In this document: piece after piece, positions 37,115-51,296 of the stretch | Position numbering within the stretch: position 1 is the first letter of the stretch | Layout of the letters: each line of letters opens with the position of its first letter | Made by a program: the position numbers and the translations under genes | Source: Strix aluco | Taxonomy: Eukaryota > Chordata > Aves > Strigiformes > Strigidae | Length of the DNA: 64,000 nt | Assembly: GCF_031877795.1 (NCBI RefSeq) | Contig: NC_133943.1 | Coordinates: forward strand, 11,835,001-11,899,000 | Direction: 5' to 3' | The notes under the pieces: model-generated | Database searches by the model: none | What the model was told of the DNA's origin: nothing | The model's input: the letters and a program-made list of their open reading frames with translations, nothing else

Positions 37115-39072
37115 CTGCAGAGGGTTAAAACAGAGGGGGAGAGAGAAATACAGAGTCAGACAAGTTCGGAGGCATGTGTCTGAGCAGAGATGGCAGAATC
37201 AATAAGCAGAGCAGTTCAGCAGGGAAGGAAAGCTGCACAGCCATCCCATAGCGCCCTGCCACTTGCTTTGAGCACAGGCAGGAGGTAAATGTCAACTGAC
37301 TGATGTGCTCTTGGGTTCTGTGACACCAGAGCACTGCGAGGAAGCAGAACGCTAATTATGGTAACTGTTGGAAACTGTCATTTTTCATAGGTAAGGCCTG
37401 TTAGCATTCACCGTTTCTCAAACAAGCCCTGTCAAAGCTCCTGAGGTGATTCTGCAGGCACCGCTCCTCCAGCCAGCACCCAAAATACCCATTCTGCCAG
37501 CTGGGTTAGTGCATATTGGTCTTCAAAACACAGCTCAGGTCAAGCTGGCACTGCTCTCCACATCTGTTCTTGCTCATGCTTGGGTGGCAGAAAGGGAAGT
37601 TTTCCCAAATTCTGACCCATCTACCACAACATTGCATTGCTCCCCTCATCCAGCTTCACATCCAGTAAAAGGGAGCCTCTGCTCAGACAGTTGCATTTGG
37701 GCCTGTTTGCCACGTTTGTGCCCAATCGAGCTGGAAATCACTGATGTACCATGGAAAAGGAACCGCAGCATATTCCTTGTGCGGGATCCCCATCGTGACC
37801 TCCCCTGCTGTGCATTAGCCCTACACGTTGAATACAAAACTCTCTGGGGCCCTCCTGGGAAAAGCACTTTGGAACGACTCCCTCTTTCAAAACAAACTCA
37901 AGCCCCATTAAATCAACTGGTGCAATATGATGTACTCTCTTCTGATCTCACCTTCAAATCAATACCTTGGCATGTTCCAAAAAGCCAGAAACAAGCCCCT
38001 TAAGTGCAAATCAAGGTGCTGGGAGAGTTGATCGTGAATGCTAGCTAGCCCCAGGGGAATAACCACTTCTCCCAAAAGGTGTTGAGGGATTTGATACTTT
38101 CCAACCCAAGCCTCTCTGTCTCTTTCTTGCAGATGGAGTGGGCACTATTTAAAAAAGAAGCCTCTTTTCAGGGATGCCACCAGAGCTGAGAGTGGACCAG
38201 GAGAAAGCAGCTATGCCTGGAAATTCCCTGTAGGCTAGTACACAAGTTCCCCGTGTTTTATTGGGGTTATATGCACTTCTCACACTGAAAATGAGTAGCT
38301 AATGAGCTTCTGCATAGATCTGATATTAGAGCCTAGCAATAAGGTTGCTGCAGGGACACAGTGCTTGGGACAGACTATATTCCCAGGAAGCCCCTCAGAG
38401 CAGCACAAGGGAGCACAGAATAGGGCAGCAAGCAAAACAATTTGTATTTTAATTATTTTAAGGCCCTTCTCTTTTCAGTGCTGCTACTGATAGTAATGGA
38501 GCTAGAAACTGCAGTTTCTCTTCCTGAGAATAGGTCATGGAGGTTTGAAAGCTGTAAGATCTGCAAAGGATTCATAGAGGCTTAAGCAGGGAGGATATAC
38601 CCATGAATATTAAGTGATGCTCAAGGAGTTTACAACTCCCTTGGCCTTTCTGTTATCAAAGTCTGAAGACATACAAGAACAAAAGGAAGAGGAACATCTT
38701 GAGAAGATTTGTGTGCTTATTTCCATTGAGCCAGTACATCTACATCACTGGAGACACATTCAGTCATCCTCAGATGACAGAGACAGCCAGAGCACAGGCT
38801 TCCCTCATCACAGCCTTCCTGCATATTATCTTTGAGATGCACTCCTTGTTCCCTCTATGCAAACAGAGCTCAGCTTGTGTGGTACATCAAGCCCTTTGCC
38901 AGACAAGGAAAGGCTAAAAGAAGTGATGTCCACACTGAACAGCTGTCCTGTCCAAGCAGGACCAAGACAGAAAATGAGAGGACTTTAGGTGACTCCTGGG
39001 TTTGCTTGTGGAGAAGAAAACCTTGCCCTGGCTTGGCACCCTGCCCTCCCTCCATCCCAGTGACCCACTTGC

Positions 39073-39203
39073 CTGAGGAATCTCATCTCTTCATCCTTCT
39101 TCTCATCCTCGCTGATGATCTTTGAGGTGGTGACGCTCACCTCTACTCCATCCACCACAAACTTGCGGGTGCGTTTCAGCGTCTTCTTGTGCATCCGGGA
39201 ATC
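39073..39203 (-). CDS. STK10: STK10 exon: [12 protein letters not shown] to EEMRFL(R), followed by GC donor
   Basis: This 131-nt exon has 43 codons plus two bases (AG) of a split Arg codon. It encodes [20 protein letters not shown] then [20 protein letters not shown] and RFL, the conserved block that opens the C-terminal domain of STK10/SLK. The acceptor is ACTCAG. The donor is AG|GCAAGT, the strong consensus of the minor GC-AG class. The GT two bases further on would shift the frame and lose RQELREL, so the GC donor is preferred. Confidence 0.94.
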
Positions 39204-42200
39204 CTGAGTTTGGCAGGGGAGGAAAGGAAGAGGCCATGAAGCAGCTGCCTGGTTTGTTGCATGGGGTGCTACAGCTGGAAGCCTCAGAGCAATTTTGATG
39301 CCATTGTTAATGAAGAACATAAGCAAGGAAACCACATCGAGCAAAAATCATCAGTAGGTTTGGAGCTGCAATTCAAGTCACACAGCCTTTCTACCATGTC
39401 ACATTTCCACCTTGCAGAAACGATCTGGAGGACAGACAACCCACCACCTGAAGACCCTTCCTTGCCGTGTCTAACTCAAGTGAAGTCTTATGGGGGACGC
39501 TACGGCCCCCCCTGACTTGCAGTGCTAAGGAATCCACACAACAGGAAGCTTGCAATGGCTGCTCTGAAGGCTCCTGGGCCACCTGACCCATGGGTACCCA
39601 CCCCTGCCCTCGCAGGTGCAAGGCAGGCAAGGCCCCCACATCAGGCTGCAGATGGAGCCACAGGGAAACAAGCCAGCCCTGCCCAAAGGCTCAGCGCTCG
39701 TGTCCCTCCAGCCTTCATTACAATACTTCACTAATCACAGCCAGCTCTGAGCCCCTTACAGTGACCTCCACAAAGCACAGCCCAGGCTCACTTTCATTAG
39801 CACAGGCAGGGACAAGTGCCAGGAGCCCTGAGTCCTCTCCCAGCAGTGCCACAGCAGGTCAGCATCCCCCTGCAGGGTCAGCAGCCCAAGCCTGGCTGAA
39901 GGACTGCATCCAGAGACTCAGTTTCTTTGGCGAAAAAAATAAGGATATGAATAATTTGAATCAGGCAGCCCTACAGGGAAGGCACAGTGGTGGAATGAGC
40001 AAAGGCTCCCTGAGGTCCTCTTGCTCTTACAGTGATGACCATTACAGATATAGAAGATTATATAAGAGCTTCACATGAACCTGCAAGGCCCAAAGCAAGC
40101 CCCTGGAGAGCTTGCTGCAACAGAGGAGCCAGAGAAACTCTGAGGGCATGTAACTTGCCCACTGTGTAACAACATACCACTACAGTAGTGGTTCAACCAA
40201 CACAGAGAAATTGGTGCATGAGACCAGTTTAGGTCATGAAGGCTCTTACTGCCCCAAACTGAATTAAAACAGCTGGCTATAACTCCTGCATTTTCCAGAT
40301 GAGAGATGCCCACATTCAGCTGTCTGTGCCAGCCCCAGTGCCCATTAACACCATGATTCACTGCCTGAGCCCAAAGATGTGGGGCTGTTGCAGCCGGGCG
40401 GGTGTCCAGTCCCCAAGCGGTCCCCAGGCTCTTCCCCACTGTTGAACAAGCAGTTCCCTGCCTTATTCATGGAGCTACTCAAACATAGAACTAAAACCAG
40501 AAATATTAATTTTCTCCCAGTCTGTTCTGTTATCCCTCGGTAGGAGGCCAGCATCCTCTCCTGAACACGAGTAAATGTATTTTCAAACATTCCTGTAAAG
40601 TAAATTGTTCTCCAGAGAGGAGTCTGAGAAACTGTGGTCATATGGGATGCTGACTTTGAGTCCCCACTCTGAGCACACTTCACAGCACACATCCCAGTGT
40701 GCCTCCTCCAGCTCCCAAGGGTTTCAGCCAAAGCTGTGAACTCCCAGTGCTCATGCAGGTCAGACTTCAGAAATTCAAGTTAGATACTCAAACGAAGGAG
40801 TTCCCTCCAGAGAAAGTTTGGTTTACCTTTTCAAAACTCTATTCATCTCCTTCTGCCTATTTCTGACTGTTTTCTCTGCCGGCTGCAGCCTCCCAAACTC
40901 ACCTGTAAATTTCTTATTCCTAATCTTTCTAAAAAAAGAAAAGTGACCTGAATACCTTTTCCCAAAACTTTTATTTTTTTGAATAAACTATAAGCAACTG
41001 GAAAAAGGGTCTGGTAACAAAAGAGTCACCTTAAGTTTGCAGTTAAGCCTGTGATAAAAAGCATGTAATAGTTAACGTTTACAACCAGAAATAGTTTAAC
41101 TCTTTGCTGCCTCTTCTCTCGCTGCAACCTGCCTGGCACCCTGTGCATGAAACCGAGCAGCACCAGGAACAAAAGCAAGGGCAGAGCAGGGGAGTTTAAC
41201 CCCATGAAGCTAAGGCTGGGCAAGGAGCCTGGCTGAGAAGGGAGCAACACAGCCTAAGACCCCGCCATGCACTCACAGCTCACTGTGCAAAGCAGAGGCT
41301 TCAGCAGAGCATCTTTCCCAGGGCCCTCCAGCAGCATCACTCCTGGAGAACAGCTCTGCTTGAACGCCTTGCTTGGAAAGATGCCATTTAGTTTGTTCTG
41401 AGCATTACCTCTGGCTGGGGCAATTCAAGCCATGATCTAACATGACCATCTCCAAGACTTACTCCCTGTAAAATCCAAAAAAATCCTTTCCTTTCCCCTT
41501 CTAGGGGACCAACTGGGGAAAGCAGTTACACATGTGGCATTATATTAATCTTTGGCTGGCCTCAAGGAGACCAGGTGTCACGGGAAAAGCAGTGAGGAGG
41601 GATAAATTGCTATGCAAGAGCATCACACTTCCTTCATTAGGGATCCACATTGATTGCAGGCTCTTGTGGGGGATGCTGGCTCTCATGCTCACAGCAGGAG
41701 ACAGGAGGGGAGGGAAGTTTTTCTGAGAATGGTTTTCCGGCACGTTTCTGTGTCGGGAAACTATCACTCATGCAGGCAACTGGATAAAGATCTTGTGCAA
41801 CACATCACTCTGCCCCCTCTAGTCAAACACATTTCTTCTTCTGAAGCTCAGCAAATATCATTCCAGTTATTTTGCCTCTTCCTCTAAGCCATGCTGACCT
41901 GGCCAGCTCTGGCTCACAAGCATTCCAGGCCTCCAAAAAGCTTTAGCAAAAGCCAAGAAGCCTGGGAGGTCTTCATGCAAGTCACTGCTGACACAAACCA
42001 GGCCAGATGTATAGCAGGTTGGAAAAACTGAGAGGCACAAGCCCAAATAAGATTTCTCCTGGGACTGGATGTTCTAGGAATGTCAATAGATAAGGTTTAG
42101 GAAATCACATTTTGGGTTTCATAATTGTCTTTGCTCTGACTGTGTACGACTGCCCAAGTCAGGTAAGTGGCACGGTTACTTCACGCTTCTCAGGGACTCA

Positions 42201-42869
42201 AAATAGCTACAAAACATCAGACTTCCACTAGATTTCAGTGGCCTGGGACAGCAGAGGACACATGTACCCACAGCAGCTCCACCAAGAGCTTCTCCTTCAC
42301 TTGAGGACATGCCACGTGCCCATGGCACAGCTTAACTCAGCAGTATGTGCTGTGCTATCCTGAGCCCAGCTGGGACAGGCATCCCATAAACAGGGAACAC
42401 AAACCACCAAAGGCTTTGCCTAGAGATGGGCTTCCTCCCTTCTTGCTGGCCCTGTGTTTATTTGCAGAGCTCTAAGCCTGGACACTCACACTGCAAGCGC
42501 CACAGCCAGCCTTTCCAGCTGTCTCGCCAAATAGCACTGGGGTGGTACCCTGGTGGTCTTTAGCCTCATGCTAAAGCAAGATTCCTAGACCCTCTATCTC
42601 CAATCCAGTCTCTGTCCTCTCGTACTTTGCCTGCTCCCCACCTTCAGGCACAGGGCAGACTAGGGGCAACTCACTTTCTCCTCCTGTAGTCATGGTGCTT
42701 TCTCAGGGAGGAGTTTAAGGGGCTATGGCCAAAGTGTGCATGTGCATGGCCTCTCAAGGAAAGGATCTGAATTTCAGGAACTTGGCTAAAAAGGGAAAAA
42801 ACACTTCAGCGCTTTTTAGCAGGGGTTTGCTGCCTTTCCTTCTCCACACCCTCTGCCCACCACTCTCAC

Positions 42870-43412
42870 CTTCAGAGAGATGGACCCACTCTCTCTGTTG
42901 AGGGACAGGTCAGCAGACAGGGAGATAGTGAGGTCCATGCTTTCGGAGGCTGAAGTGCTGCCAGAATCTGAATCCCCTTTGGACCGGCTGCCAGGGAATG
43001 GAGCCGGGGGATCCAAGCTCCCGTTGGCAAGCTTCTCCTCCATGAAGTTCTCCAGGTGGCTGCTCTCCGGCCGTTCCCCAATGCTCTTCCGCTCCTTGCT
43101 GCCTGGCCTGGGCTGCTTGTCCCTCTCCGTTGAGTTGCCCAGCTGTCCAGGCTGTGAGATGATATCTGGCTTGCCCTGGGTGGCCAAGGTGGCAGAGCCG
43201 GCGAGGGTTTTTGTGGAGTGGCTGGTCTCCAGTTTGTCATTGTCACTGCTTATCCCATCATCTGAGACTTTATCGCTCTGTCCATCTGTGGTCTCCTTGC
43301 CAGTCCCCACAGGCCTGTTCACTGCCTTGGCCAAGGAAGAGTCTGGAGGCTTCTCCCCATCAAAACTCAGCTGACTTGCCTCAGAGGGGTCCCGCTTGTG
43401 TTTTCCGGGGGG
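42870..43412 (-). CDS. STK10: STK10 large exon: divergent Ser/acidic linker
   Basis: The longest exon at 543 nt (181 codons, phase 0 to phase 0), with acceptor TTTCCAG and donor GTGAGA. It encodes the region between kinase domain and coiled coil: [20 protein letters not shown] at the start, a Ser/Asp/Glu/Lys/Pro-rich middle, then the conserved islands [14 protein letters not shown] (human [14 protein letters not shown]), ASESMD and [17 protein letters not shown] (human LSTDLSLNKEMGSLSIK). The middle is low-complexity and probably disordered and phosphorylated, and aligns poorly with human; overall length is close (about 183 in human, from memory). Homology of the end islands and the uninterrupted frame make the call secure. 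Confidence 0.93.
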
Positions 43413-44202
43413 CTGGAAAGACAGCAAAGGGAAGTGTTGAGTTTTGTACCACCACTTTAACACAACTGCAGGAGTGCAAGTCCTCATGCTTCACAGCAAA
43501 GTCACCCATAGGTGAAGAGTTATTGGGAGGAAATCTTCCCTTTAAGGACATCAGCCCTGGGATACTTCTATCTTTCTCCAGGTTTGTGGTCCCAAGGACT
43601 ATGGACACTGGCTGGAAGGACACAGCACAGTGGGGAAGCTCCAGAACCTGCAAATTCTTAAGAGGCATTTCAAAGGAGGAGATTGTATATCAAACACCTT
43701 TTCACGTGGCTGATTCCACCATGGATTAATCACTGTCCTTTCCTACAGATGAGGGAGGTCGAGGCATGTGCTCCAGCAAAGCTGCTCAGGCAGCCTTGAT
43801 ATGTCCCCTTCAAAGAGCCCAGCTCAGGGGCAGATTTGCCCACCTCCCTCCTAGGGCTGGTGGTGCCTCACTGCTGCACCATGTGCTGCTGGCACTGCTT
43901 CCACTCTATGTTCTCCAGCCTGTACCAGGGCCTACTTTTCAATTTTTTTTTTTTCTTTATTTTTTTTTAAATACTTTTTGCAAGCCCCTCCTGCAAGCAG
44001 GCAGCTGGGCCACCCACCAGCATCATTGTTTCTCCATGCCCTTGGCAGCCACCAAAAAACAGTCCCTCTCTGGCCAAGCAACTGCTTCCTCCTCCACCTG
44101 ATGGGGCCCAGAATAGCTGTAAACCAGCCTTTTGGAGCCGGGCGCTTTCCCCCACCACAGATGCACTGGCAAACTTGCCAGCACGGGGCCAGGAGCGCTC
44201 AC

Positions 44203-44337
44203 CGAGGCAGATTCTGACGAGTCATCTTCTTCCACTTCGTCCCGACTGTCCTCAATCTCTTCCATCACCTCAGCCTTGGCCTCAGCCACCAGCTCGCGGA
44301 GGGCCCGGTTGCTGGTCACTTTGCTGACAAAGGGGTG
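44203..44337 (-). CDS. STK10: STK10 exon: end of kinase domain and acidic start of linker
   Basis: This 135-nt exon (45 codons, phase 0 to phase 0) has acceptor TTTTCAG and donor GTGAGC. It encodes [20 protein letters not shown] then [20 protein letters not shown] and SESAS. HPFVS closes kinase subdomain XI; the following helix and acidic stretch are conserved with human ([20 protein letters not shown]). Confidence 0.95.
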
Positions 44338-45356
44338 CTGAAAAGCCAAGCACAATACACACAATGTGAGGTGGCCAAAAAATGGACCTCATGAGCTTGC
44401 AGCCATGGAGATGGCGGTGGCAAGAACCACTTCTTGCTTTAAAACAACTGCAGAGACCCAAGGACACAGTTCTTGCCAGTGTCACCAGGCTTAACCCCCC
44501 AGATGAATTTACAGATACGTGCCGAACGTATGAGGGAGAACAAGAGAGAACACGATGCCGAGGTTAAGCGCCAGCTCTGCACAGATGCTCGAAGTGTGGT
44601 GCTCTGCAAAGCTGCTTTAAGTCAACATCCCCTAAACAAAAGCACCAGCTGCATTTAAACAAGGGGCTCTCACTGCGGAGGAGACGTTGCCCCTCACTGC
44701 AGGCAGGCTGAGCTCCAGGGTGCAGGTCCGAGCTCGCAGAGTGCCACCAGGAGCGGGGCAAGAGCCAGTCTGCAGGATCCCTGAGTGCAAACAGAGCATG
44801 GGGAAAGGTTTAATTGAAATCAGGCTCGAATCGCTCAGTGCACACAGCAGGGTGTTTGTGTCGAGCTTCAGCAATAGGCTGTGGAGTCCCTCGGGTTTGC
44901 AGGACGGGAAGCATGGAGCCAGTGTGCCAGCGCTGCGAAGCCAGAGCGTCCACAGCCAGCGGGGAGAAGCATCTTCCAGGTTTTCACCATTATTTTTAAA
45001 GAGAACAGGAGGAAAGGAAATGAGTTGAGTTTAAATCTAGGATAACCAGGTATAATCCAAGCTGGCTGCACCACAGAGGCATTTTTAGGCAGCAGGAGCC
45101 ATTTCTATTCCAGCTGGTGTGCATAGGGGCTCTGCAGTTTGCTCCAAAGGGAAAAGCATTGATGTTCCTTTCTGGAGTATTTTAGTGGCTGAGAAGTACT
45201 ATGAACTTTCTAAACAAGACAAAAATAATCTGAAGCCGATCTAGAGCCCATCAACACTTTGTTTTTTTAAACCCTCCTTAAGGAGAATCACGCTGTACAG
45301 ACATGGGTGGTTCAGACACTCGCAGACCCAGCCCAGGGGCCGGTGCTGGTCCCTAC

Positions 45357-45438
45357 CTCCAGAAGCTGGGCAGCACTGGGTCGGGTCTCTGGGTTCTTGT
45401 CCAGCGCTGTCTTCAGGAAGTCTCTGAACTCCAGGGAC
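45357..45438 (-). CDS. STK10: STK10 exon: kinase subdomains X-XI
   Basis: This 82-nt exon finishes a split Trp codon and adds 27 codons: [20 protein letters not shown] then SAAQLLE. It contains the invariant Arg of subdomain XI (NPETRPSA). The acceptor reads TTTTAAG (AAG type, weak pyrimidine tract) and the donor GTAGGG. Human reads [20 protein letters not shown]. Confidence 0.95.
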
Positions 45439-46452
45439 CTTAAAACACAGTTGTTGGCAAGAAGCTCAGAAGAGGGAAAGGCCTCGAATGTCACAGGGGT
45501 CTGCTTGAGCCCTTTGCAGGTTGTGTCCCAGTGTGCAACTGGCCATAATCACCATCTCACTCCCAGCATGGGAAACCCTGTGCTCAGTTATTCCGATTAT
45601 TTCAAAGAGAATGAGCAACGTGGCCAAGTGAAGGACTAGGTTTTGCCTTACCTGTGATGGCAACAGACGGTGGGACTGAGCACCAGCCACTGTGCCCCAG
45701 GGCCAAGGTGGAGAGATAAGAGAGGACACCAGCAGTTATCCTCCAAAATGGAGCCCACGGGTGAAGCTGCTTGTGGACAAGGATGCTTCAGAATCCATCC
45801 CCACAGCCACAATGTGAAAGGACAGCTGTGAAGTTTCAGGAACCCCATAGGAGGGCACCCTCAGCCTGCAAAGAGCAGCTCTGAAATACAGAGCATGTCC
45901 CTGATCCAGTTCTGGCTCCTGACCTGCTCCAGAGGAAGAGCTCCCACCCTGCCTGCTGCGTTTTAATGGTGGGCCTGCTACCTGAACTGCTGTAACAGAG
46001 CCACAACGCTTGTAACTCTGGTGCTCTCCCAGTAATTTGCTGCTGGCTACCATGCAGTGGGTTTTATCATGATTAAAAAAATAAAAAAATAAGAATTAAC
46101 TGATTGGATATTTTTAAATGCAAAAGAGGCTTTCCAGACTCCAGGAAAGAAATCCTGGAGCTCTTGGCCATCTCCAGGTTTAGAGGAAAATCTGCCTTTC
46201 ATGCAAAATGGGGATGTTTTGAAAACCACCAAGGGATCACCCTTGCTTCAGCAGGGCTGTGGATGCGCAGCAGCTCCCTGCCTTCAGCCAGCAGTGCTTT
46301 CGGGGCCCCTAGCACATAGCTGGACCTAGAATACAGCTAGAATCCTACACTGGGTTCTCAAATTAAACAATACTTCTAGAAAAGACTATCTTTTCTCTCT
46401 TGAAATACTGTGTAAGTTGGGAAATGCGTACTCTGCTGCCCAGAACCCCTCA

Positions 46453-46725
<273 letters not shown>

Positions 46726-47381
46726 TTAAATGCTTTAAATAATCTACAGCACTGCACAAAAAAACTAGCCTTTCCTTCTATCTCTGGGTTTCAGAAGCAG
46801 CAGCATCTTTTCTAAGGGGTCCAACCCCCTCCCTCTTCCACAGCCCAGCAGAGACAGCCCAGGCAGCCTGTGGAAACCCCCAGGCCATTGACATCTGGCG
46901 CAGACGTTGCTTCAGACAATAAATTAATCCTCGCCAATTCCGTTCCTTCAGCAAGTCGGGTGATTTAGAGATTGCATTTCTGGAGCGAGGAGTCGTTCCC
47001 ATGTGCTTGGAGTAACTTCAAAAGCCCGTTCCACCCCCTGCACTGGGGGAGCCGGGAGCACACACACATGAGCACACGTGTGTCCCTCACTCCTCCAAGC
47101 CTGGAGCACGGTGGCCCCTCGGCTGGCTCAGGGCACCGTGACACCAGGCAATGCTCCCGCACCACCGAGGCTGCTCACAGCTCTCTTCAGGCAAGGGAAA
47201 CCCTTGCACATGTGGACACTGTCCAGGACTCCTTGTTAAAAATCCTCCCACCCATGCTCAGTAAGGCACCATGGACCAAGACACCCCAAAGGCCATCAGC
47301 TCCCTATTTCTGAGCAAACCTGATTTTCAGAAGAGTGAAGCTCCTCATGAACACAGGATTTCTTAGCAGGCAGGTCACTCA

Positions 47382-47588
<207 letters not shown>

Positions 47589-48713
47589 CTAAACTGAGCA
47601 TCAGAAATTAAATTTGCTTTTGGGTACATAACCACCAGGGACCTTGCCCTCCTATGTACTATAAGACAGGGGCATAATGAGCCACTTCTACTGTAACCTA
47701 AACCCTATACATCTAGAGGGAAGTCAAGATCTTTTCCACAGACAAAAGCAGCTCCATGGCGGATTAGTTTCAGGACTGCTACTTCATAGCAAAAAGTCTC
47801 ATTTTATACCAGAAAAAACAAAGTGCTGTTACATTCTTTCTCTTCCCTTCAGCCCCATGCACAGTAGCCACTGCACCATGCCTTTCCCTGATTTTGTCCC
47901 TTCTATAGAGAGAGCTGCTGAAGACAACCCAACTCAGATCAAATTGCTAAGACCCACATAGGTTACCAAGCCCAATCCAGGTCCGTTTGCTCTCCAAGAT
48001 GGCCCTGATGACCTCTGGAGGAGCTGTTATCCATCTGCACCCTAAGCTCAGGGTGTCCCTGACTGTGGGTCACCCTTGGCCCAAGCTAGCAGAGTGTTTT
48101 TACACTGAAGCACAATCTGGCTGGCTGGTCTCCATCAGCACCCACAGACACATCCCAAGAACACCCCACAGCTGCCAGCAATCCTCATCAGAGCCCAGAA
48201 GGAGATCTGCACCTTTCTGACCTGTCCCTACAGACAAAACTACCTTCTAATCCCCTAACAGGTAGCTGGATGCCAATGTAACTCAAGCCCACAGCAAGTT
48301 GGCAAAGCAACCCTTTGGCAAAACCCTCCCTGTCACCACCAGACTTGCTCTGGAGATAAGACAAATTCTTCCAGCTCCCAGCCCTGCCAACTGGCACCCT
48401 GCACAGGATGCTCAGCGGCCAAAAAGCATAAAAATCAAGTTCAAAGAGGGATTAAACAAAATCACAAAAGCAAAGTCCATCAAGGGCCTATGCACAGCTG
48501 TGGCTCAGGGAGTCTTGGTGCCTGGCTGGGGGCTAAGCACAGCACACAGCTTGATGGTAGATTTGGCCTCCCATGAAACAATACAAAGTTTTCCCCCACC
48601 TTCTCCTGCTGGAGCTCATCAGCCAGCAGACAAGCAGCTCATGTCCCACAGGCAGGGCAGAAGGCAGAGAGCATCCCTCAATCCCCGCCACGCTCGGGCA
48701 TAACCAAACACTA

Positions 48714-49079
<366 letters not shown>

Positions 49080-51247
49080 CTACCCAGCAGACCATTTAAA
49101 ACCACTGTCCATGGGTGAAAGCAGCAGGACACCAATGCAAATCAGCTTGTTAAGGTAATTTATTCCCTAAACCAGCACTCATAGCACAATGCCTGCCTGC
49201 TTGGAGCTGCTGGTTTATAGCTCCTCCCGGGATACATGGCTGAGGCATTGGCAAGGGATGATGAGGGGGATGAGGAGAGGGAGCCAGGCACGCTGCAACA
49301 GGGGGCTGCACTGCAAGTTCCCCGTCGATCTGGGAAATGGGTCCCCACAGATAAGTTGGATCTCGCCCAGAGTGGGGACAATGCTGCAGAGAGGAGGGAG
49401 CTGAACTTGGCTGCAGGAGGCAGCAGGGTCAAACACAGGTGTGAACGTCAGCAGCTCCATATGCAGCCATGCTCTCATCCCCCAGGGAGCTACCACTGCC
49501 AGAGATGCTGCATAACTCCCTGTACATCATGAGGGACACGCCACTGCCCAAAGCAACAAGCAGTAGAATGCTCACCAGCATTATCCCTACCCCCTGCTCT
49601 GAGCTGGTTTTTCAGGTAGCACCAGGTACCAGCACAGCAGTTCATACCCCACTGTCCGTCCCTGTTTTTGAAGCTTGCGGGGACAGGCAACCACTGGCAT
49701 GACCTCCCTGCTGAGCTCTGCCCTGCCACATTCAGCATCCAAGACTGATTTGCAAGGTGTCAGCTCTGCAAACCATCAAACTTCCAGATGGTTAGCATCG
49801 TCTGAGCTTCCCTCCCTCCCTCCGCAAGCCCTTTGCAGTGCAGATCCCTCCTCTAGCACAGCTGAGCATGCAGCAGAGCAGATCAAGTGTTAGATAACTC
49901 CAACTGCCCAAACTGCCTGGTCAGGATGGGGGCTGACAGATGGACCCCAGCAACTGGGACAGATGCTCATTAGGATCTTAACCACAGGCTGAGGGATGTT
50001 GGGTTCCTTCTCTTTCTCATCAAGATCTCCCTTGCTCTGGGGAAAGCTGATGATTCTCACTCTTCCTGTAGAATCTGGCAAAAGCGTGGTGCAGCGGGCC
50101 ACAGGTTTTGTACAAAAGATTTCAAAGGCAAACGCCAGTTGCTGGTGGGGATGGGGGGGTGGAACAAGCAGCATTCGGCAGCTCTGAATTTACCAATGCC
50201 AGGAGCATTCCTGAGCTCTGACTTGCAGCTCCTCCTGCCCCTCATTTGGGGGTGCTGGCACTAAAGTCAGGCCACTTGCTCATGGTTTTCTATGCTCCCC
50301 CTTCCCAGGTCCTCCAGAGACTGACTGCCATGGACACAGACCCACGAACGTTCAGGGGGATGGCATCATTTCTTCCAGCACTTCAGAAAAGGTACTATAA
50401 AGCAGGTCCAAATCACTGCATGAAAGAGGCCGCACAAGTTTTAGGGGCTGAATCAAAGATGACAAATTTGGGTCCATACTTTTCCTGGAAATAAACAGAA
50501 AGCAAGGCCTTTGGAAATATTGGAGCTGAAAGGGAGTAACTCCTGTAGAGACTCAGTTCTGTCCCAGGGGCTCCAGGCAAGAGGACGGGCAGAACCATGC
50601 AGAGGGGATGTCACCCCCTCAGGGTCCATACAGCCCTGGCACAGAGGGGCTGTGGCACCAGTCAGGGCTGTTTTGGGGAACACCCACACACTCCCTGTCC
50701 CAGCGGATCTATGTGGAAGGGAGGAGTTAAAAATGGGAAGATTCCTGGAATTACTGCAAACTGCAGTTTATTCGGACGCTCTGCTGCTTCACCAGATGAC
50801 CGATACCATATGGAGAAGTCAGCAAGAAGATCATGGGAGATTCATCATAACAGGCACCCAGATTAAACATCTCCGCCCCACTGCCCTTCCTGGGAAGCTG
50901 TGGGAATAGGATCCTGAGCACCCAGTGTCTCCGGCAGATAGATATTTAAAGCCATCCTTCCCCTCCAGCCAGACTCTCCCTTCTCCCCACGTCTTGTGAT
51001 CTGCTGATCCCAGTAGCATTTAAATCACAAAAGGACATCAAAGTAGCTCAAGAAATGCCCCAGAGCTGCCACACCTTCTGCTTCAGGTATGAAAATAGGC
51101 AAACTCATGGGAGAGAAGCAGTAGCTGGAGAAGCTGGGGCACCCACATCTGCTGTCTGTCCGAAGGTTGCCCCTGAAAGCGTGCCAGAAGGCTGGAAACG
51201 CCTTCCCCGAGCACGGAGAAGAGCCCAGTACCGCACGCTGCACTCAC

Positions 51248-51296
51248 CTAGCATGGTGGCATCCACCGCCCCGCCTGGGCAGAACTCAATCATGAT
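51248..51296 (-). CDS. STK10: STK10 exon: kinase hinge region (first exon found in window)
   Basis: This 49-nt exon has 16 codons plus the first base of a split Glu: IMIEFCPGGAVDATML. It matches human residues about 108-123, where IEFC forms the hinge between the kinase lobes that lines the ATP pocket. Acceptor CCCCAG (phase 0), donor GTGAGT. The protein upstream (human ...YYHDGKLW) was searched for on the minus strand up to 64000 and not found, so the preceding exon lies outside the window. Confidence 0.95.

Noticed and set aside
39071..39076. Alternative GT donor two bases downstream of the GC donor (CAA|GTGGGT)
   Set aside because: Using it changes the phase so the next exon reads in the wrong frame and loses the conserved [11 protein letters not shown] segment.
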